From UMGS1071 sp045638545 (lineage in GTDB: Bacteria; Bacillota; Clostridia; Oscillospirales; Acutalibacteraceae): 26,177 nucleotides of DNA. A program made the position numbers and the translations under genes. The notes beneath the pieces are model-generated. The model did not search any database. It saw only the letters and a program-made list of their open reading frames with translations, and was not told where the DNA came from. Positions 1 to 6,472 of the stretch are shown one piece after another. Within the stretch, counting starts at the first letter, position 1; the number at the start of each line of letters is the position of its first letter. The stretch is from assembly GCA_045638545.1 (NCBI GenBank), contig JAZUBL010000081.1:1-26177 (forward strand), in the 5' to 3' direction.

Positions 1-52
1 GTGCCGAAGATACTTGGCTGGCGACGGCCCGGGAAAATAGGTAGATGCCAAC
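1..52 (+). rRNA. rrf: 5S ribosomal RNA, 3' part only
   Basis: The first 52 bases look like the 3' half of a 5S rRNA: the GTGCCGAAGATAC segment, a GGCTGGCGACGGCCC-type helix arm and the closing GGTAGATGCCAAC match the general Firmicutes 5S layout. The 5' half lies outside the window, so the closing helix cannot be checked. A tRNA follows 10 bases later, as is usual at the end of an rRNA operon. Confidence 0.85.
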
Positions 53-62
53 TTTTTTATAT

Positions 63-138
63 TCCTCAATAGCTCAGCCGGTAGAGCATGCGGCTGTTAA
101 CCGCAGGGTCGTTGGTTCGAGTCCAACTTGAGGAGCCA
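63..138 (+). tRNA. tRNA-Asn (anticodon GTT)
   Basis: A full cloverleaf can be drawn. The acceptor arms TCCTCAA (63-69) and TTGAGGA (128-134) pair perfectly, the discriminator is G135 and CCA is encoded at 136-138. The anticodon stem 89-93/101-105 is perfect, and the loop CTGTTAA places anticodon GTT at 96-98. The GGTTCGAGTCC T-loop segment is present. It lies directly behind 5S rRNA and is probably processed from the rRNA operon transcript. Confidence 0.97.
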
Positions 139-143
139 GAAAA

Positions 144-178
144 GGAAAACCACCCATTTGGGTGGTTTTCTCTTTTCT
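144..178 (+). terminator. Terminator of the rRNA-tRNA operon
   Basis: Arms AAAACCACCC (146-155) and GGGTGGTTTT (160-169) pair perfectly around the loop ATTT, extended by G145-C170. A T-rich run follows. It lies 5 bases after the tRNA CCA end, so it closes the rRNA/tRNA transcript. Confidence 0.92.
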
Positions 179-180
179 CT

Positions 181-357
181 CCCTTAATTTGAATTCTTAC
201 AGCAATCTTGTGAAATAACAGCCGCGGCGGCTGTGAACTGGCTGAGGTGCCGCCGATGCCGGTGGCAGATGCAGGCGGTGCCTCAGCTGGAAGAAACACA
301 GAGCGATGCAAACGGCAGTGCGCAGGGCGACAATGTTTCTGACCGATAGGTCGTAGT
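181..357. other. Intergenic stretch with strong hairpins, no supportable gene
   Basis: This GC-richer stretch has no ribosome binding site with a good ORF. It holds a short palindrome, ACAGCCGC/GCGGCTGT (218-234), and a long hairpin: 238-254 pairs with 274-290 (17 pairs, four of them G-T wobbles), with a small TGCC/GGCA stem inside the loop. One + frame stays open until a TAG near 347-349, so the stretch could also be the worn tail of a lost gene. Two terminators follow directly, which suggests that the stretch is, or once was, transcribed to the right. Confidence 0.5.
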
Positions 358-387
358 AAGCCATCCAGCAGGGTGGCTTTTTGTTTT
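358..387 (+). terminator. Intrinsic terminator (first of two in tandem)
   Basis: Arms AAGCCATCC (358-366) and GGGTGGCTT (371-379) form nine pairs, one a T-G wobble, around the loop AGCA. The run TTTTTGTTTT follows. No intact gene precedes it. Confidence 0.85.
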
Positions 388-405
388 GCCTGCAGCTGTT
401 GATCC

Positions 406-443
406 GAAGAGTCTATCTTACGATGGGCTCTTTTTTTCTTTTT
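406..443 (+). terminator. Intrinsic terminator (second of two in tandem)
   Basis: AGAGTCTATC (408-417) pairs with GATGGGCTCT (422-431), with two G-T wobbles, around the loop TTAC. Seven T residues follow at 431-437. It lies about 20 bases after the first terminator. Confidence 0.83.
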
Positions 444-468
444 CAAAAGTTTTCAACGAAAAAGTAAT

Positions 469-501
469 ATTTTGAAAATTTTTTCAAAATCTGTTTAAAA
501 T
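469..501 (+). promoter_or_regulatory. Putative promoter with overlapping palindrome, upstream of lipoprotein gene
   Basis: TTGAAA (472-477) and TAAAAT (496-501) are 18 bases apart; TTAAAA (495-500) would give a spacer of 17. A perfect inverted repeat, ATTTTGAAAA (469-478) and TTTTCAAAAT (481-490), covers the -35 element and part of the spacer, so a repressor or other DNA-binding protein could act here. The surrounding AT-richness makes such repeats more likely by chance. Confidence 0.5.
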
Positions 502-558
502 TTGCCGGGAGAGCCATACTAAACAGGAAAGATTTGAATAAGAAAGAAGGCTTTTTAT

Positions 559-1221
559 ATGAAGTTGTTAAAACGGATTGCAATTGCTTTGCTGGCAGTA
601 AGTGCGTTAACAAGCACTTTTGTTCTCTCTGGCTGCGGTGAAGGATCTTTGATGGACGATGCTGGAGATATGATGTCTGAAATGGTATCGGATGCTGCAT
701 CTGGAATTTCAGATTTCATGTCAGATGTTCTGCCCGAGCCCTCCTCTGCGATATTCGAAGATAATACTTCTTCCATGATGGAATCAGCTGACCCATTTTC
801 TGCAGAAGCAGCAGCTGTTGCTGGTAATTATCGAAAAGGATATTATGCAGGATATGAAGATGTTCCGTTTGTTGAAATTTTTGAACAGAATGCAAGAGCC
901 ATGTTTCCTTTGAATGGCACTGCAGAAAATCTGACTGTAGAATGGCAGGAGGGTTGGAATGGTCATGGTGATCACGCGCCGGAAGAAGATAATACACACC
1001 TGGATGCGGGCAAAATTCCTTTTACCGGATGTATAATTTACGATGATGAATCCGGAAAAGAGTGCGAGTATTACCTGTATATGCTGTATGATCCAAATGA
1101 AAAAATCGTTTCCGCTGTGCGTGTTTATGACAGCAGCGATGAAGAGGCTCCGCTGAAGGATGGAGAGGATGCAAAACTCGCTGTTGAAGAGTTTTTGACA
1201 ATGGAGCAGGAATCCTTTTAA
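559..1221 (+). CDS. Predicted lipoprotein of unknown function
   Basis: The product has 220 residues. Residues 1-25 form a lipoprotein signal peptide: a basic start (MKLLKR), a hydrophobic core and a lipobox LSGC with the lipidated cysteine at 26. Residues 29-80 are rich in Asp, Ser and Met and look like an acidic linker or helix. Residues 85-220 form a more ordered region with many aromatic residues and a GWNGHGDH segment. I do not recognise the family. It should be exported and anchored to the outer face of the membrane. AGAAGG at 545-550 is an acceptable ribosome binding site, 8 bases before the ATG. It is a single-gene unit between its own putative promoter and a terminator. The real-gene call is firm and the function is open. 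Confidence 0.85.
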   Translation: MKLLKRIAIALLAVSALTSTFVLSGCGEGSLMDDAGDMMSEMVSDAASGISDFMSDVLPEPSSAIFEDNTSSMMESADPFSAEAAAVAGNYRKGYYAGYEDVPFVEIFEQNARAMFPLNGTAENLTVEWQEGWNGHGDHAPEEDNTHLDAGKIPFTGCIIYDDESGKECEYYLYMLYDPNEKIVSAVRVYDSSDEEAPLKDGEDAKLAVEEFLTMEQESF

Positions 1222-1269
1222 AAAATCTCAGCCTGTTAAACCAGGTAATACGGTAATAATTTATTGTGT

Positions 1270-1303
1270 AAAAGGAGGGGGGATCCCCTTCTTTTTTGTT
1301 TTC
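1270..1303 (+). terminator. Terminator of the lipoprotein gene
   Basis: AAAAGGAGGGG (1270-1280) pairs with CCCCTTCTTTT (1285-1295), with one G-T wobble, around the loop GGAT. A T run follows to 1297. It lies about 50 bases after the lipoprotein stop codon. Confidence 0.88.
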
Positions 1304-1353
1304 TGAATTTTACGGAATTTTGTGCATTTGTTCATAAATTGGCAAAAAGCATT

Positions 1354-1362
1354 TGTTATAAT
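1354..1362 (+). promoter_or_regulatory. Extended -10 promoter, upstream one of two
   Basis: TG at 1354-1355, one base, then a perfect TATAAT at 1357-1362 give an extended -10 element. No good -35 box sits at the right distance, as is common for extended -10 promoters. It would start transcription near 1369, within the inverted repeat at 1364-1390, toward the DUF951-prfA operon. Confidence 0.55.
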
Positions 1363-1363
1363 T

Positions 1364-1390
1364 ACCATGAATAGAGGCAGAATTCATGGT
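1364..1390. repeat. Perfect inverted repeat, possible operator
   Basis: ACCATGAAT (1364-1372) and ATTCATGGT (1382-1390) are perfect reverse complements with a 9-base spacer. The repeat begins two bases after a TATAAT box and covers the expected transcription start. It could be an operator for a dimeric regulator or a hairpin at the start of the RNA. A short T run follows. Confidence 0.55.
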
Positions 1391-1426
1391 GTTTTACAAT
1401 TATTTAGTGTACATTGGTTGAATTTA

Positions 1427-1435
1427 TGCTATAAT
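1427..1435 (+). promoter_or_regulatory. Extended -10 promoter directly upstream of the DUF951 gene
   Basis: TG at 1427-1428, one base, then TATAAT at 1430-1435. It lies 29 bases before the ATG at 1464, so the leader would be short. No clear -35 box is visible. It probably drives the operon that begins with the DUF951 gene and continues into prfA. Confidence 0.55.
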
Positions 1436-1463
1436 AAGATATTACGGATAAAAGGAGGCGGCA

Positions 1464-1664
1464 ATGATGGATGTACGCATAGGCGATATTCTTCGCATGA
1501 AAAAATCGCATCCCTGCGGATCATTTGAATTTCAGGTTTTGCGGGTCGGCATGGATTTTAAAATCAGATGCACCGGCTGCGGTCATGAGGTGATGCTGCC
1601 TCGCTTGAAGTGTGAGAAGAATATCAAAAAAATTCTTCGGGAAACCGACTTGGATGAAGCATAG
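1464..1664 (+). CDS. DUF951 family protein (small zinc-ribbon-like protein)
   Basis: The product has 66 residues. The pattern IGDILRMKKSHPCGS, then a strand-rich part, a CTGCGHEVMLPR segment and a further Cys in LKCEK is typical of the short DUF951 proteins of Firmicutes. The CxxC pair plus nearby cysteines suggests metal binding, but the function is not established. AAAGGAGG at 1451-1458 serves the start. ATG 1464 (5 bases away) and the adjacent ATG 1467 (8 bases away) are both possible and differ by one Met. prfA follows after 62 bases with no terminator seen, so the two are probably co-transcribed. Confidence 0.9.
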   Translation: MMDVRIGDILRMKKSHPCGSFEFQVLRVGMDFKIRCTGCGHEVMLPRLKCEKNIKKILRETDLDEA

Positions 1665-1726
1665 CCTGGTGCTTATGCTGGCAATTCTTTCAGAAAAATT
1701 TTGATAATTTATAAGGTGGAACTGAA

Positions 1727-2803
1727 ATGTTTGAAAATTTGATTGTATTTGAAGAGCGATATGAAGAAATCAATCAGAAACTGTATGATCCGGATGTTGT
1801 GTCCGATCAGAAGCAGTATGCAGAATTGATGAAAGAACATAAAAATATTACACCAATCGTAGAGAAATACCGTGAGTATAAGCAGGCTGACGATACTTAT
1901 AACGAAGCAAAGGCAATGCTGGCAGAAGGCGGTCTGGAGAAAGACTTTGCAGAGATGGTAGAACAGGAAATGCTGGATGCAAAAGCACAGCTGGAAGTTT
2001 TTGCTGACGAACTGAAGATTCTGCTGCTGCCACGTGACCCGAACGATGACCGCAACGTTATTGTTGAAATCCGCGGCGGTGCAGGCGGTGAAGAAGCAGC
2101 GCTGTTCTCTGCTGTTCTGTTCCGTATGTACAGTATGTATGCAGAGTCTCAGGGCTGGAAAGTTGACGTAATGAACACCAACGAAACAGAACTGGGCGGC
2201 TTTAAGGAAATCAGCTTTATGATCAATGGTGACGGTGCATACTCCAAACTGAAGTACGAAAGCGGTGTACACCGTGTGCAGCGTGTGCCGGAAACGGAAA
2301 CACAGGGCCGTGTGCATACATCCACTGCAACAGTTGCTGTTCTGCCGGAAGCTGAAGACGTAGAAATCGAAATCAATCCGGCTGATCTGCAGATCGATAC
2401 TTACCGTGCGTCCGGCGCCGGCGGCCAGCATGTTAACAAGACAGAATCTGCAATTCGTATTACACACCTGCCAACCGGCGTTGTAGTTGAGTGTCAGGAT
2501 GAACGCAGCCAGTTTAAGAATAAGGACAAGGCAATGAAGATCCTCCGTTCCCGTCTGTACGAGGCAGAGATGGAGAAGCAGAACGCAGAGTTTGCCGCAG
2601 AGCGTAAATCTCAGGTTGGTACCGGTGACCGCTCTGAGCGTATTCGTACCTATAACTATCCACAGGGCAGAATCACTGACCACAGAATCGGCCTGACTGT
2701 GTATAAGTTTGAAGATATGCTCAACGGCAACCTGACAGAAATGGTAGATGCACTGATTACAGCAGACCGTACAGCGAAGTTACAGAACGCTGTAGAGGGT
2801 TAA
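1727..2803 (+). CDS. prfA: Peptide chain release factor 1
   Basis: The product has 358 residues, the normal length for RF1. It recognises UAA and UAG at the ribosome and triggers release of the finished peptide. The stop-codon reading motif is PxT, here PET at 188-190, as in other Firmicutes RF1; an SPF motif would have meant RF2. The catalytic GGQ lies at 232-234 in the segment GAGGQHVNKT, where the Gln is usually methylated. The N-terminal helical domain (about 1-100) and the C-terminal domain are complete. The ribosome binding site is AAGGTGG near 1712-1718. sua5 follows after 30 bases, so the two are likely in one operon. In many bacteria the RF1 methylase prmC stands next to prfA; it is not here. 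Confidence 0.98.
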   Translation: MFENLIVFEERYEEINQKLYDPDVVSDQKQYAELMKEHKNITPIVEKYREYKQADDTYNEAKAMLAEGGLEKDFAEMVEQEMLDAKAQLEVFADELKILLLPRDPNDDRNVIVEIRGGAGGEEAALFSAVLFRMYSMYAESQGWKVDVMNTNETELGGFKEISFMINGDGAYSKLKYESGVHRVQRVPETETQGRVHTSTATVAVLPEAEDVEIEINPADLQIDTYRASGAGGQHVNKTESAIRITHLPTGVVVECQDERSQFKNKDKAMKILRSRLYEAEMEKQNAEFAAERKSQVGTGDRSERIRTYNYPQGRITDHRIGLTVYKFEDMLNGNLTEMVDALITADRTAKLQNAVEG

Positions 2804-2833
2804 TGGATATAGAAATTAAAGGAGATAAATATC

Positions 2834-3868
2834 ATGGAAACAAGAGAACTGAATTTGTTTATGAATAAAGAGAAGGCGATTGCAGATGCAGGCGAGATCC
2901 TGAAGAACGGCGGCATCGTGGCAATTCCAACAGAGACTGTTTACGGCCTTGCAGCAGACGCTTTCAACGAAGAAGCAATCGCTAAGGTTTTTGAAGCAAA
3001 GGGCAGACCGCAGGACAACCCTGTGATCGTACACATTGCAGACATGGAGCAGCTTTCTCAGGTTGCGGCAGAAGTACCGGAAAAGGCAAAGAAGCTGATG
3101 GATGCTTACTGGCCAGGTCCGCTGACACTGGTACTGAAGAAGACAGACGCTGTTCCGGCATCTGTTTGCGCAGGTCTGCCAACTGTTGCAGTTCGTTTTC
3201 CAAGCAACAAGGACACACTGGAAATCATCAAGGCTGCAGGTACACCACTGGCAGCACCTTCTGCTAACATTTCCGGCAGCCCAAGCCCAACAAAGGCAAT
3301 GCACGTTCTTCACGACCTGAAGGGCAAGATCGATGCTGTTGTAAAGGCAACCGGTTTCTGCGAAGTTGGTCTGGAGTCTACCGTGATCGACATGACACAG
3401 GAAGTTCCTGTTCTTCTCCGTCCAGGTGCAGTAACACCAGAAATGATCGAGGCAGTGATCGGTGAGATCAAGCTCAGCGAAGGCATTCTTACAGAGATTC
3501 CGGAAGACGAAGCAGTGGCATCCCCAGGCATGAAGTACCGCCACTATGCACCAAAGGTAAAGGTAATTCTGGTAAAGGGCAGCTACGAAAAGTATCGTGA
3601 CTACCTGAATGACCGTCAGTCCAGCAAGAACGTTGCACTGTGCCATAAGGGTGAAGGCACAGACATCGGCTGCCCAAGAATTACATACGGTATTGCAGCT
3701 TCTCCGGAAGAGCAGGCAAAGGAACTGTTCGATGCACTGCGTCAGATCGATAAGCTGGCTGTTAATGTTGTATACGCACGCTGCCCAAAGCTGGATGGCA
3801 TCGGCCTTGCAGTTTACAACCGTCTTATCCGTGCAGCAGGATTTGAGGTGCTGGATCTTGGCGAATAA
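2834..3868 (+). CDS. sua5: L-threonylcarbamoyladenylate synthase (Sua5 type)
   Basis: The product has 344 residues. It makes threonylcarbamoyl-AMP from threonine, bicarbonate and ATP, the first step of the t6A modification at position 37 of tRNAs reading ANN codons. The catalytic YrdC-like domain spans about 10-200, with PTETVYGL (32-39), the basic KGRP (56-59) and SANISG near 142. The remaining C-terminal part is the Sua5 domain, so this is the long form like B. subtilis YwlC and not the short TsaC. The start ATG has AAAGGAG at 2818-2824. The coaE reading frame begins before this gene ends, which points to translational coupling. Confidence 0.95.
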   Translation: METRELNLFMNKEKAIADAGEILKNGGIVAIPTETVYGLAADAFNEEAIAKVFEAKGRPQDNPVIVHIADMEQLSQVAAEVPEKAKKLMDAYWPGPLTLVLKKTDAVPASVCAGLPTVAVRFPSNKDTLEIIKAAGTPLAAPSANISGSPSPTKAMHVLHDLKGKIDAVVKATGFCEVGLESTVIDMTQEVPVLLRPGAVTPEMIEAVIGEIKLSEGILTEIPEDEAVASPGMKYRHYAPKVKVILVKGSYEKYRDYLNDRQSSKNVALCHKGEGTDIGCPRITYGIAASPEEQAKELFDALRQIDKLAVNVVYARCPKLDGIGLAVYNRLIRAAGFEVLDLGE

Positions 3869-4484
3869 TGTGATCGTCGGTCTGACCGGTCCTACGGGTG
3901 CCGGTAAATCGACTGCCTGCCTGGAAATGGTGCTGTTTGGCTGCGCTGTGATTGACTGCGATGTGCTGGCACATCGTGTGCTCAATGAAAACAAAGATTG
4001 TCAGAATGAACTGACAGCGCGATTTGGTGAAGACATCATCATTACAGAGGGCAAAGAGAAAGGCAAAATGGACCGCAAACTGCTGGGCAGCAGAGCCTTT
4101 TCCAGTAAGGAAAACACAGCGGCGCTGAATGCAATCACCCATCCGCATATTCGTGCAGCAATGGAGCATGAAATTCAGAAACTGCAGGAGAGCGGCAAAG
4201 AGGTTATCATTCTCGATGCACCGACACTGATCGAATCCGGCACTGTAGAAATGTGCGACAAAATTATTGTTGTAACAGCACCGGAAGCAATTAGAAAAGC
4301 GCGGATCATGGAGCGTGATCAGCTGACGGAAGAAGCAGCCGATGCAAGAATGGCTGCCCAAAAGCCGGAAGCATTTTATACAGAACACGCAGACTTCATC
4401 ATCGACGGTACACTGGACCTGTGCTGCCTTTCTGAGACAGTGCATGAGATTGTCCACGAACTGAAAGGAGACCATCATGCGTAA
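3858..4484 (+). CDS. coaE: Dephospho-CoA kinase, probable TTG start
   Basis: The product has 208 residues and phosphorylates the ribose 3'-OH of dephospho-CoA, the last step of CoA synthesis. The P-loop GPTGAGKST lies at residues 11-19, and an IDCD acidic pair follows at 33-35. Later segments include NAITHPHIR and VTAPEAIRKARIMERD, as expected for the family. I chose TTG 3858 because GAGGTG (3845-3850) lies 7 bases before it and the length then fits. GTG 3870 is possible but sits 19 bases from that site. The open frame extends upstream to 3609, but that part only overlaps sua5 and is not family-like. The gene overlaps sua5 by 11 bases and the next gene by 8. Confidence 0.93.
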   Translation: MANNVIVGLTGPTGAGKSTACLEMVLFGCAVIDCDVLAHRVLNENKDCQNELTARFGEDIIITEGKEKGKMDRKLLGSRAFSSKENTAALNAITHPHIRAAMEHEIQKLQESGKEVIILDAPTLIESGTVEMCDKIIVVTAPEAIRKARIMERDQLTEEAADARMAAQKPEAFYTEHADFIIDGTLDLCCLSETVHEIVHELKGDHHA

Positions 4485-5040
4485 ACGTTGGAAGCGCAGT
4501 ATTGCGCTGCTGCTGGCAGCAGTTTCTGCAGCCGGTGTACTTGCTCTTGCCGGATGCGGTCATCCGGAAGAGGAAATTTATCCGCGCGAGTACAGCAGCA
4601 TTGTCAGCCATGAGGCAAGAGAAAATAATCTGGAAGAAGCGCTGGTTTATTCCATCATTAAGGCAGAAAGCAACTTCGATCCGGAAGCGATGTCCCGTGT
4701 TGGTGCTGTTGGCCTGATGCAGCTGATGCCGTCTACTTTTGATTGGCTGCTGATGCGTGACGGCTATCCGGATCTTACACACGAAGATATGGGCAGACCG
4801 GAGATTAACATCCGTTATGGCTGCCATTATCTGGAGTTCCTCAGCGAGAAGTATAGTGCTATCAAAACCATTGCGGCGGCTTACAATGCAGGCCACGGCG
4901 CTGTAGACGGTTGGCTGAAGGATCCGAACTACTCGGATGATGGTATCAATCTGAAATATATTCCATACGGTGAAACAGCGGCTTACGCTGAAAAAGTAGC
5001 CGGTTTTTACGAAAAATATAACGAACTTTATTATAGTTAG
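4477..5040 (+). CDS. Lytic transglycosylase lipoprotein (SLT domain)
   Basis: The product has 187 residues. A lipoprotein signal peptide ends in LAGC with the lipidated Cys at 27, so the enzyme should be anchored outside the membrane. The SLT domain fills about 40-187: the catalytic Glu is E64 in KAESNFDP, followed by GAVGLMQLMPSTF and AAAYNAGHGAVDGWL, the classic soluble lytic transglycosylase motifs. It should cleave the MurNAc-GlcNAc bond of peptidoglycan with formation of 1,6-anhydro-MurNAc. AAAGGAG at 4464-4470 is its ribosome binding site, and the ATG lies within the end of coaE. The position next to coaE resembles that in other Clostridia, though its exact role in growth, division or sporulation cannot be told. 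Confidence 0.93.
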   Translation: MRKRWKRSIALLLAAVSAAGVLALAGCGHPEEEIYPREYSSIVSHEARENNLEEALVYSIIKAESNFDPEAMSRVGAVGLMQLMPSTFDWLLMRDGYPDLTHEDMGRPEINIRYGCHYLEFLSEKYSAIKTIAAAYNAGHGAVDGWLKDPNYSDDGINLKYIPYGETAAYAEKVAGFYEKYNELYYS

Positions 5041-5052
5041 GAGGCTAATTTC

Positions 5053-6447
5053 ATGAGCGATCGTATTGAAGAAATGAGCAAAGAACTGCTGATCTCCCGC
5101 AAAAACGGTTTTTTTGAAGTGGACGACGCAGTGATCGAGCAGGCAGACGCATTCTGCGAAGATTATAAGGTTTTCCTGGATGCAGCAAAGACAGAGCGTG
5201 AAGCAGTATTCTATGCTATCGAAAAGGCAGAGGCAAACGGCTTCACAGAGTTTGACCCAACAAAGACCTATAATGCTGGCGATAAAGTTTACTACAACAA
5301 CCGCGGCAAGGCAATCATTCTGGCTGTGATCGGTAAGAACGGCTGCAAGAACGGTGTTCGCATCGCAGCAGCACACATTGACTCTCCACGCCTTGACCTG
5401 AAGCCATATCCGCTCTATGAGTCTAACGATATGGTTCTGTTCAAAACACACTACTACGGCGGCATTAAGAAGTATCAGTGGACAACCATTCCGCTGGCAA
5501 TGCACGGCCGTGTGGTAAAGCGTGACGGTACTTTTGTAGACATCAGCATTGGTGAGCAGCCAGGCGAGCAGCAATTCTGCGTAACAGACCTTCTGCCGCA
5601 CCTGGGCACAGACCAGATGACAAAGACACTGGCTAAAGCAATCGAAGGCGAAGATCTGAACATTCTGGTTGGCAGCCGTCCTGTTCGCGCTGAGAAGGGC
5701 AAGGACCTGTTCAAGCTGAACGTAATGAAGCTGATTCACGACAAGTACGGTATTGTAGAAGAAGATTTTGTTTCCGGCGAAATCGAGTTCGTGCCTGCAT
5801 ATAAGGCAGCAGACATCGGTTTTGACCGCAGCATGGTTGGTTCTTACGGCCATGATGACCGCGTATGCGCTTATCCTGCGCTGGAAGCAATCTTCAACTG
5901 TGAGGTACCGGAAAACACAATTCTGACCGTACTGGCAGATAAGGAAGAAGTTGGCAGCGACGGCAACACAGGTCTCAATTCCTCCTTCCTCCGTTACTTT
6001 ATCAGCGACCTGGCAAGAGCAGAAGGCCTTGTAGAACATCATGTGCTCAGCAAGTCCAAGTGTCTCTCTGCTGACGTAACAGCAGCGTATGACCCAACTT
6101 ACGGCAGCGCATACGAGCCGCTGAACTCCTGCTACCTGAACAATGGTGTCAGCGTAATGAAGTACACAGGCGCACGCGGCAAGAGCGGCACAAGCGATGC
6201 TTCTGCAGAATTTATGGCAGAAGTACGCAAGCTGTTCCACGACAATAACATTCTGTGGCAGACAGGCGAGCTTGGTAAGGTTGACGGCGGCGGCGGCGGT
6301 ACCGTAGCAATGTATATTGCAAACATGGATATCGACGTTGTAGACGTTGGTGTGCCGGTAATTTCCATGCACGCTCCATTTGAAGTTGTTGCAAAGCTGG
6401 ATGTCTACATGGCATACCGTTGCTTTAAGGCATTCTTCGAGGCATAA
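5053..6447 (+). CDS. M18 family zinc aminopeptidase
   Basis: The product has 464 residues, typical for bacterial M18 (aspartyl aminopeptidase/aminopeptidase I) enzymes. It removes N-terminal residues from peptides in the cytoplasm with two zinc ions. Expected metal and catalytic residues are visible: H108 and D110 in AAHIDSPRL, D268/D269 in GHDDR, E298/E299 in DKEEVGS, D341 in SADVTAAYD and H440 in ISMHAPFE. A six-Gly loop (VDGGGGGG-like, about 411-416) is also a family trait. AGGAGG at 5040-5044 overlaps the stop of the transglycosylase gene, 12 bases before the ATG by its first base. No signal peptide is present. Substrate preference cannot be read from the sequence. Confidence 0.95.
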   Translation: MSDRIEEMSKELLISRKNGFFEVDDAVIEQADAFCEDYKVFLDAAKTEREAVFYAIEKAEANGFTEFDPTKTYNAGDKVYYNNRGKAIILAVIGKNGCKNGVRIAAAHIDSPRLDLKPYPLYESNDMVLFKTHYYGGIKKYQWTTIPLAMHGRVVKRDGTFVDISIGEQPGEQQFCVTDLLPHLGTDQMTKTLAKAIEGEDLNILVGSRPVRAEKGKDLFKLNVMKLIHDKYGIVEEDFVSGEIEFVPAYKAADIGFDRSMVGSYGHDDRVCAYPALEAIFNCEVPENTILTVLADKEEVGSDGNTGLNSSFLRYFISDLARAEGLVEHHVLSKSKCLSADVTAAYDPTYGSAYEPLNSCYLNNGVSVMKYTGARGKSGTSDASAEFMAEVRKLFHDNNILWQTGELGKVDGGGGGTVAMYIANMDIDVVDVGVPVISMHAPFEVVAKLDVYMAYRCFKAFFEA

Positions 6448-6472
6448 TTGCCCCGCAATGAGGTAAGAGCGG

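Noticed and set aside
66..446. Minus-strand frame of 126 codons covering the tRNA and terminators
   Set aside because: Its end (SWTRTNDPAVNSRMLYRLSY-like) is the well-known false translation of an antisense tRNA; it also runs through three hairpins and has no support.
3609..3857. Upstream extension of coaE
   Set aside because: The frame is open but lies entirely within sua5 and is not family-like; CoaE begins just before its P-loop.
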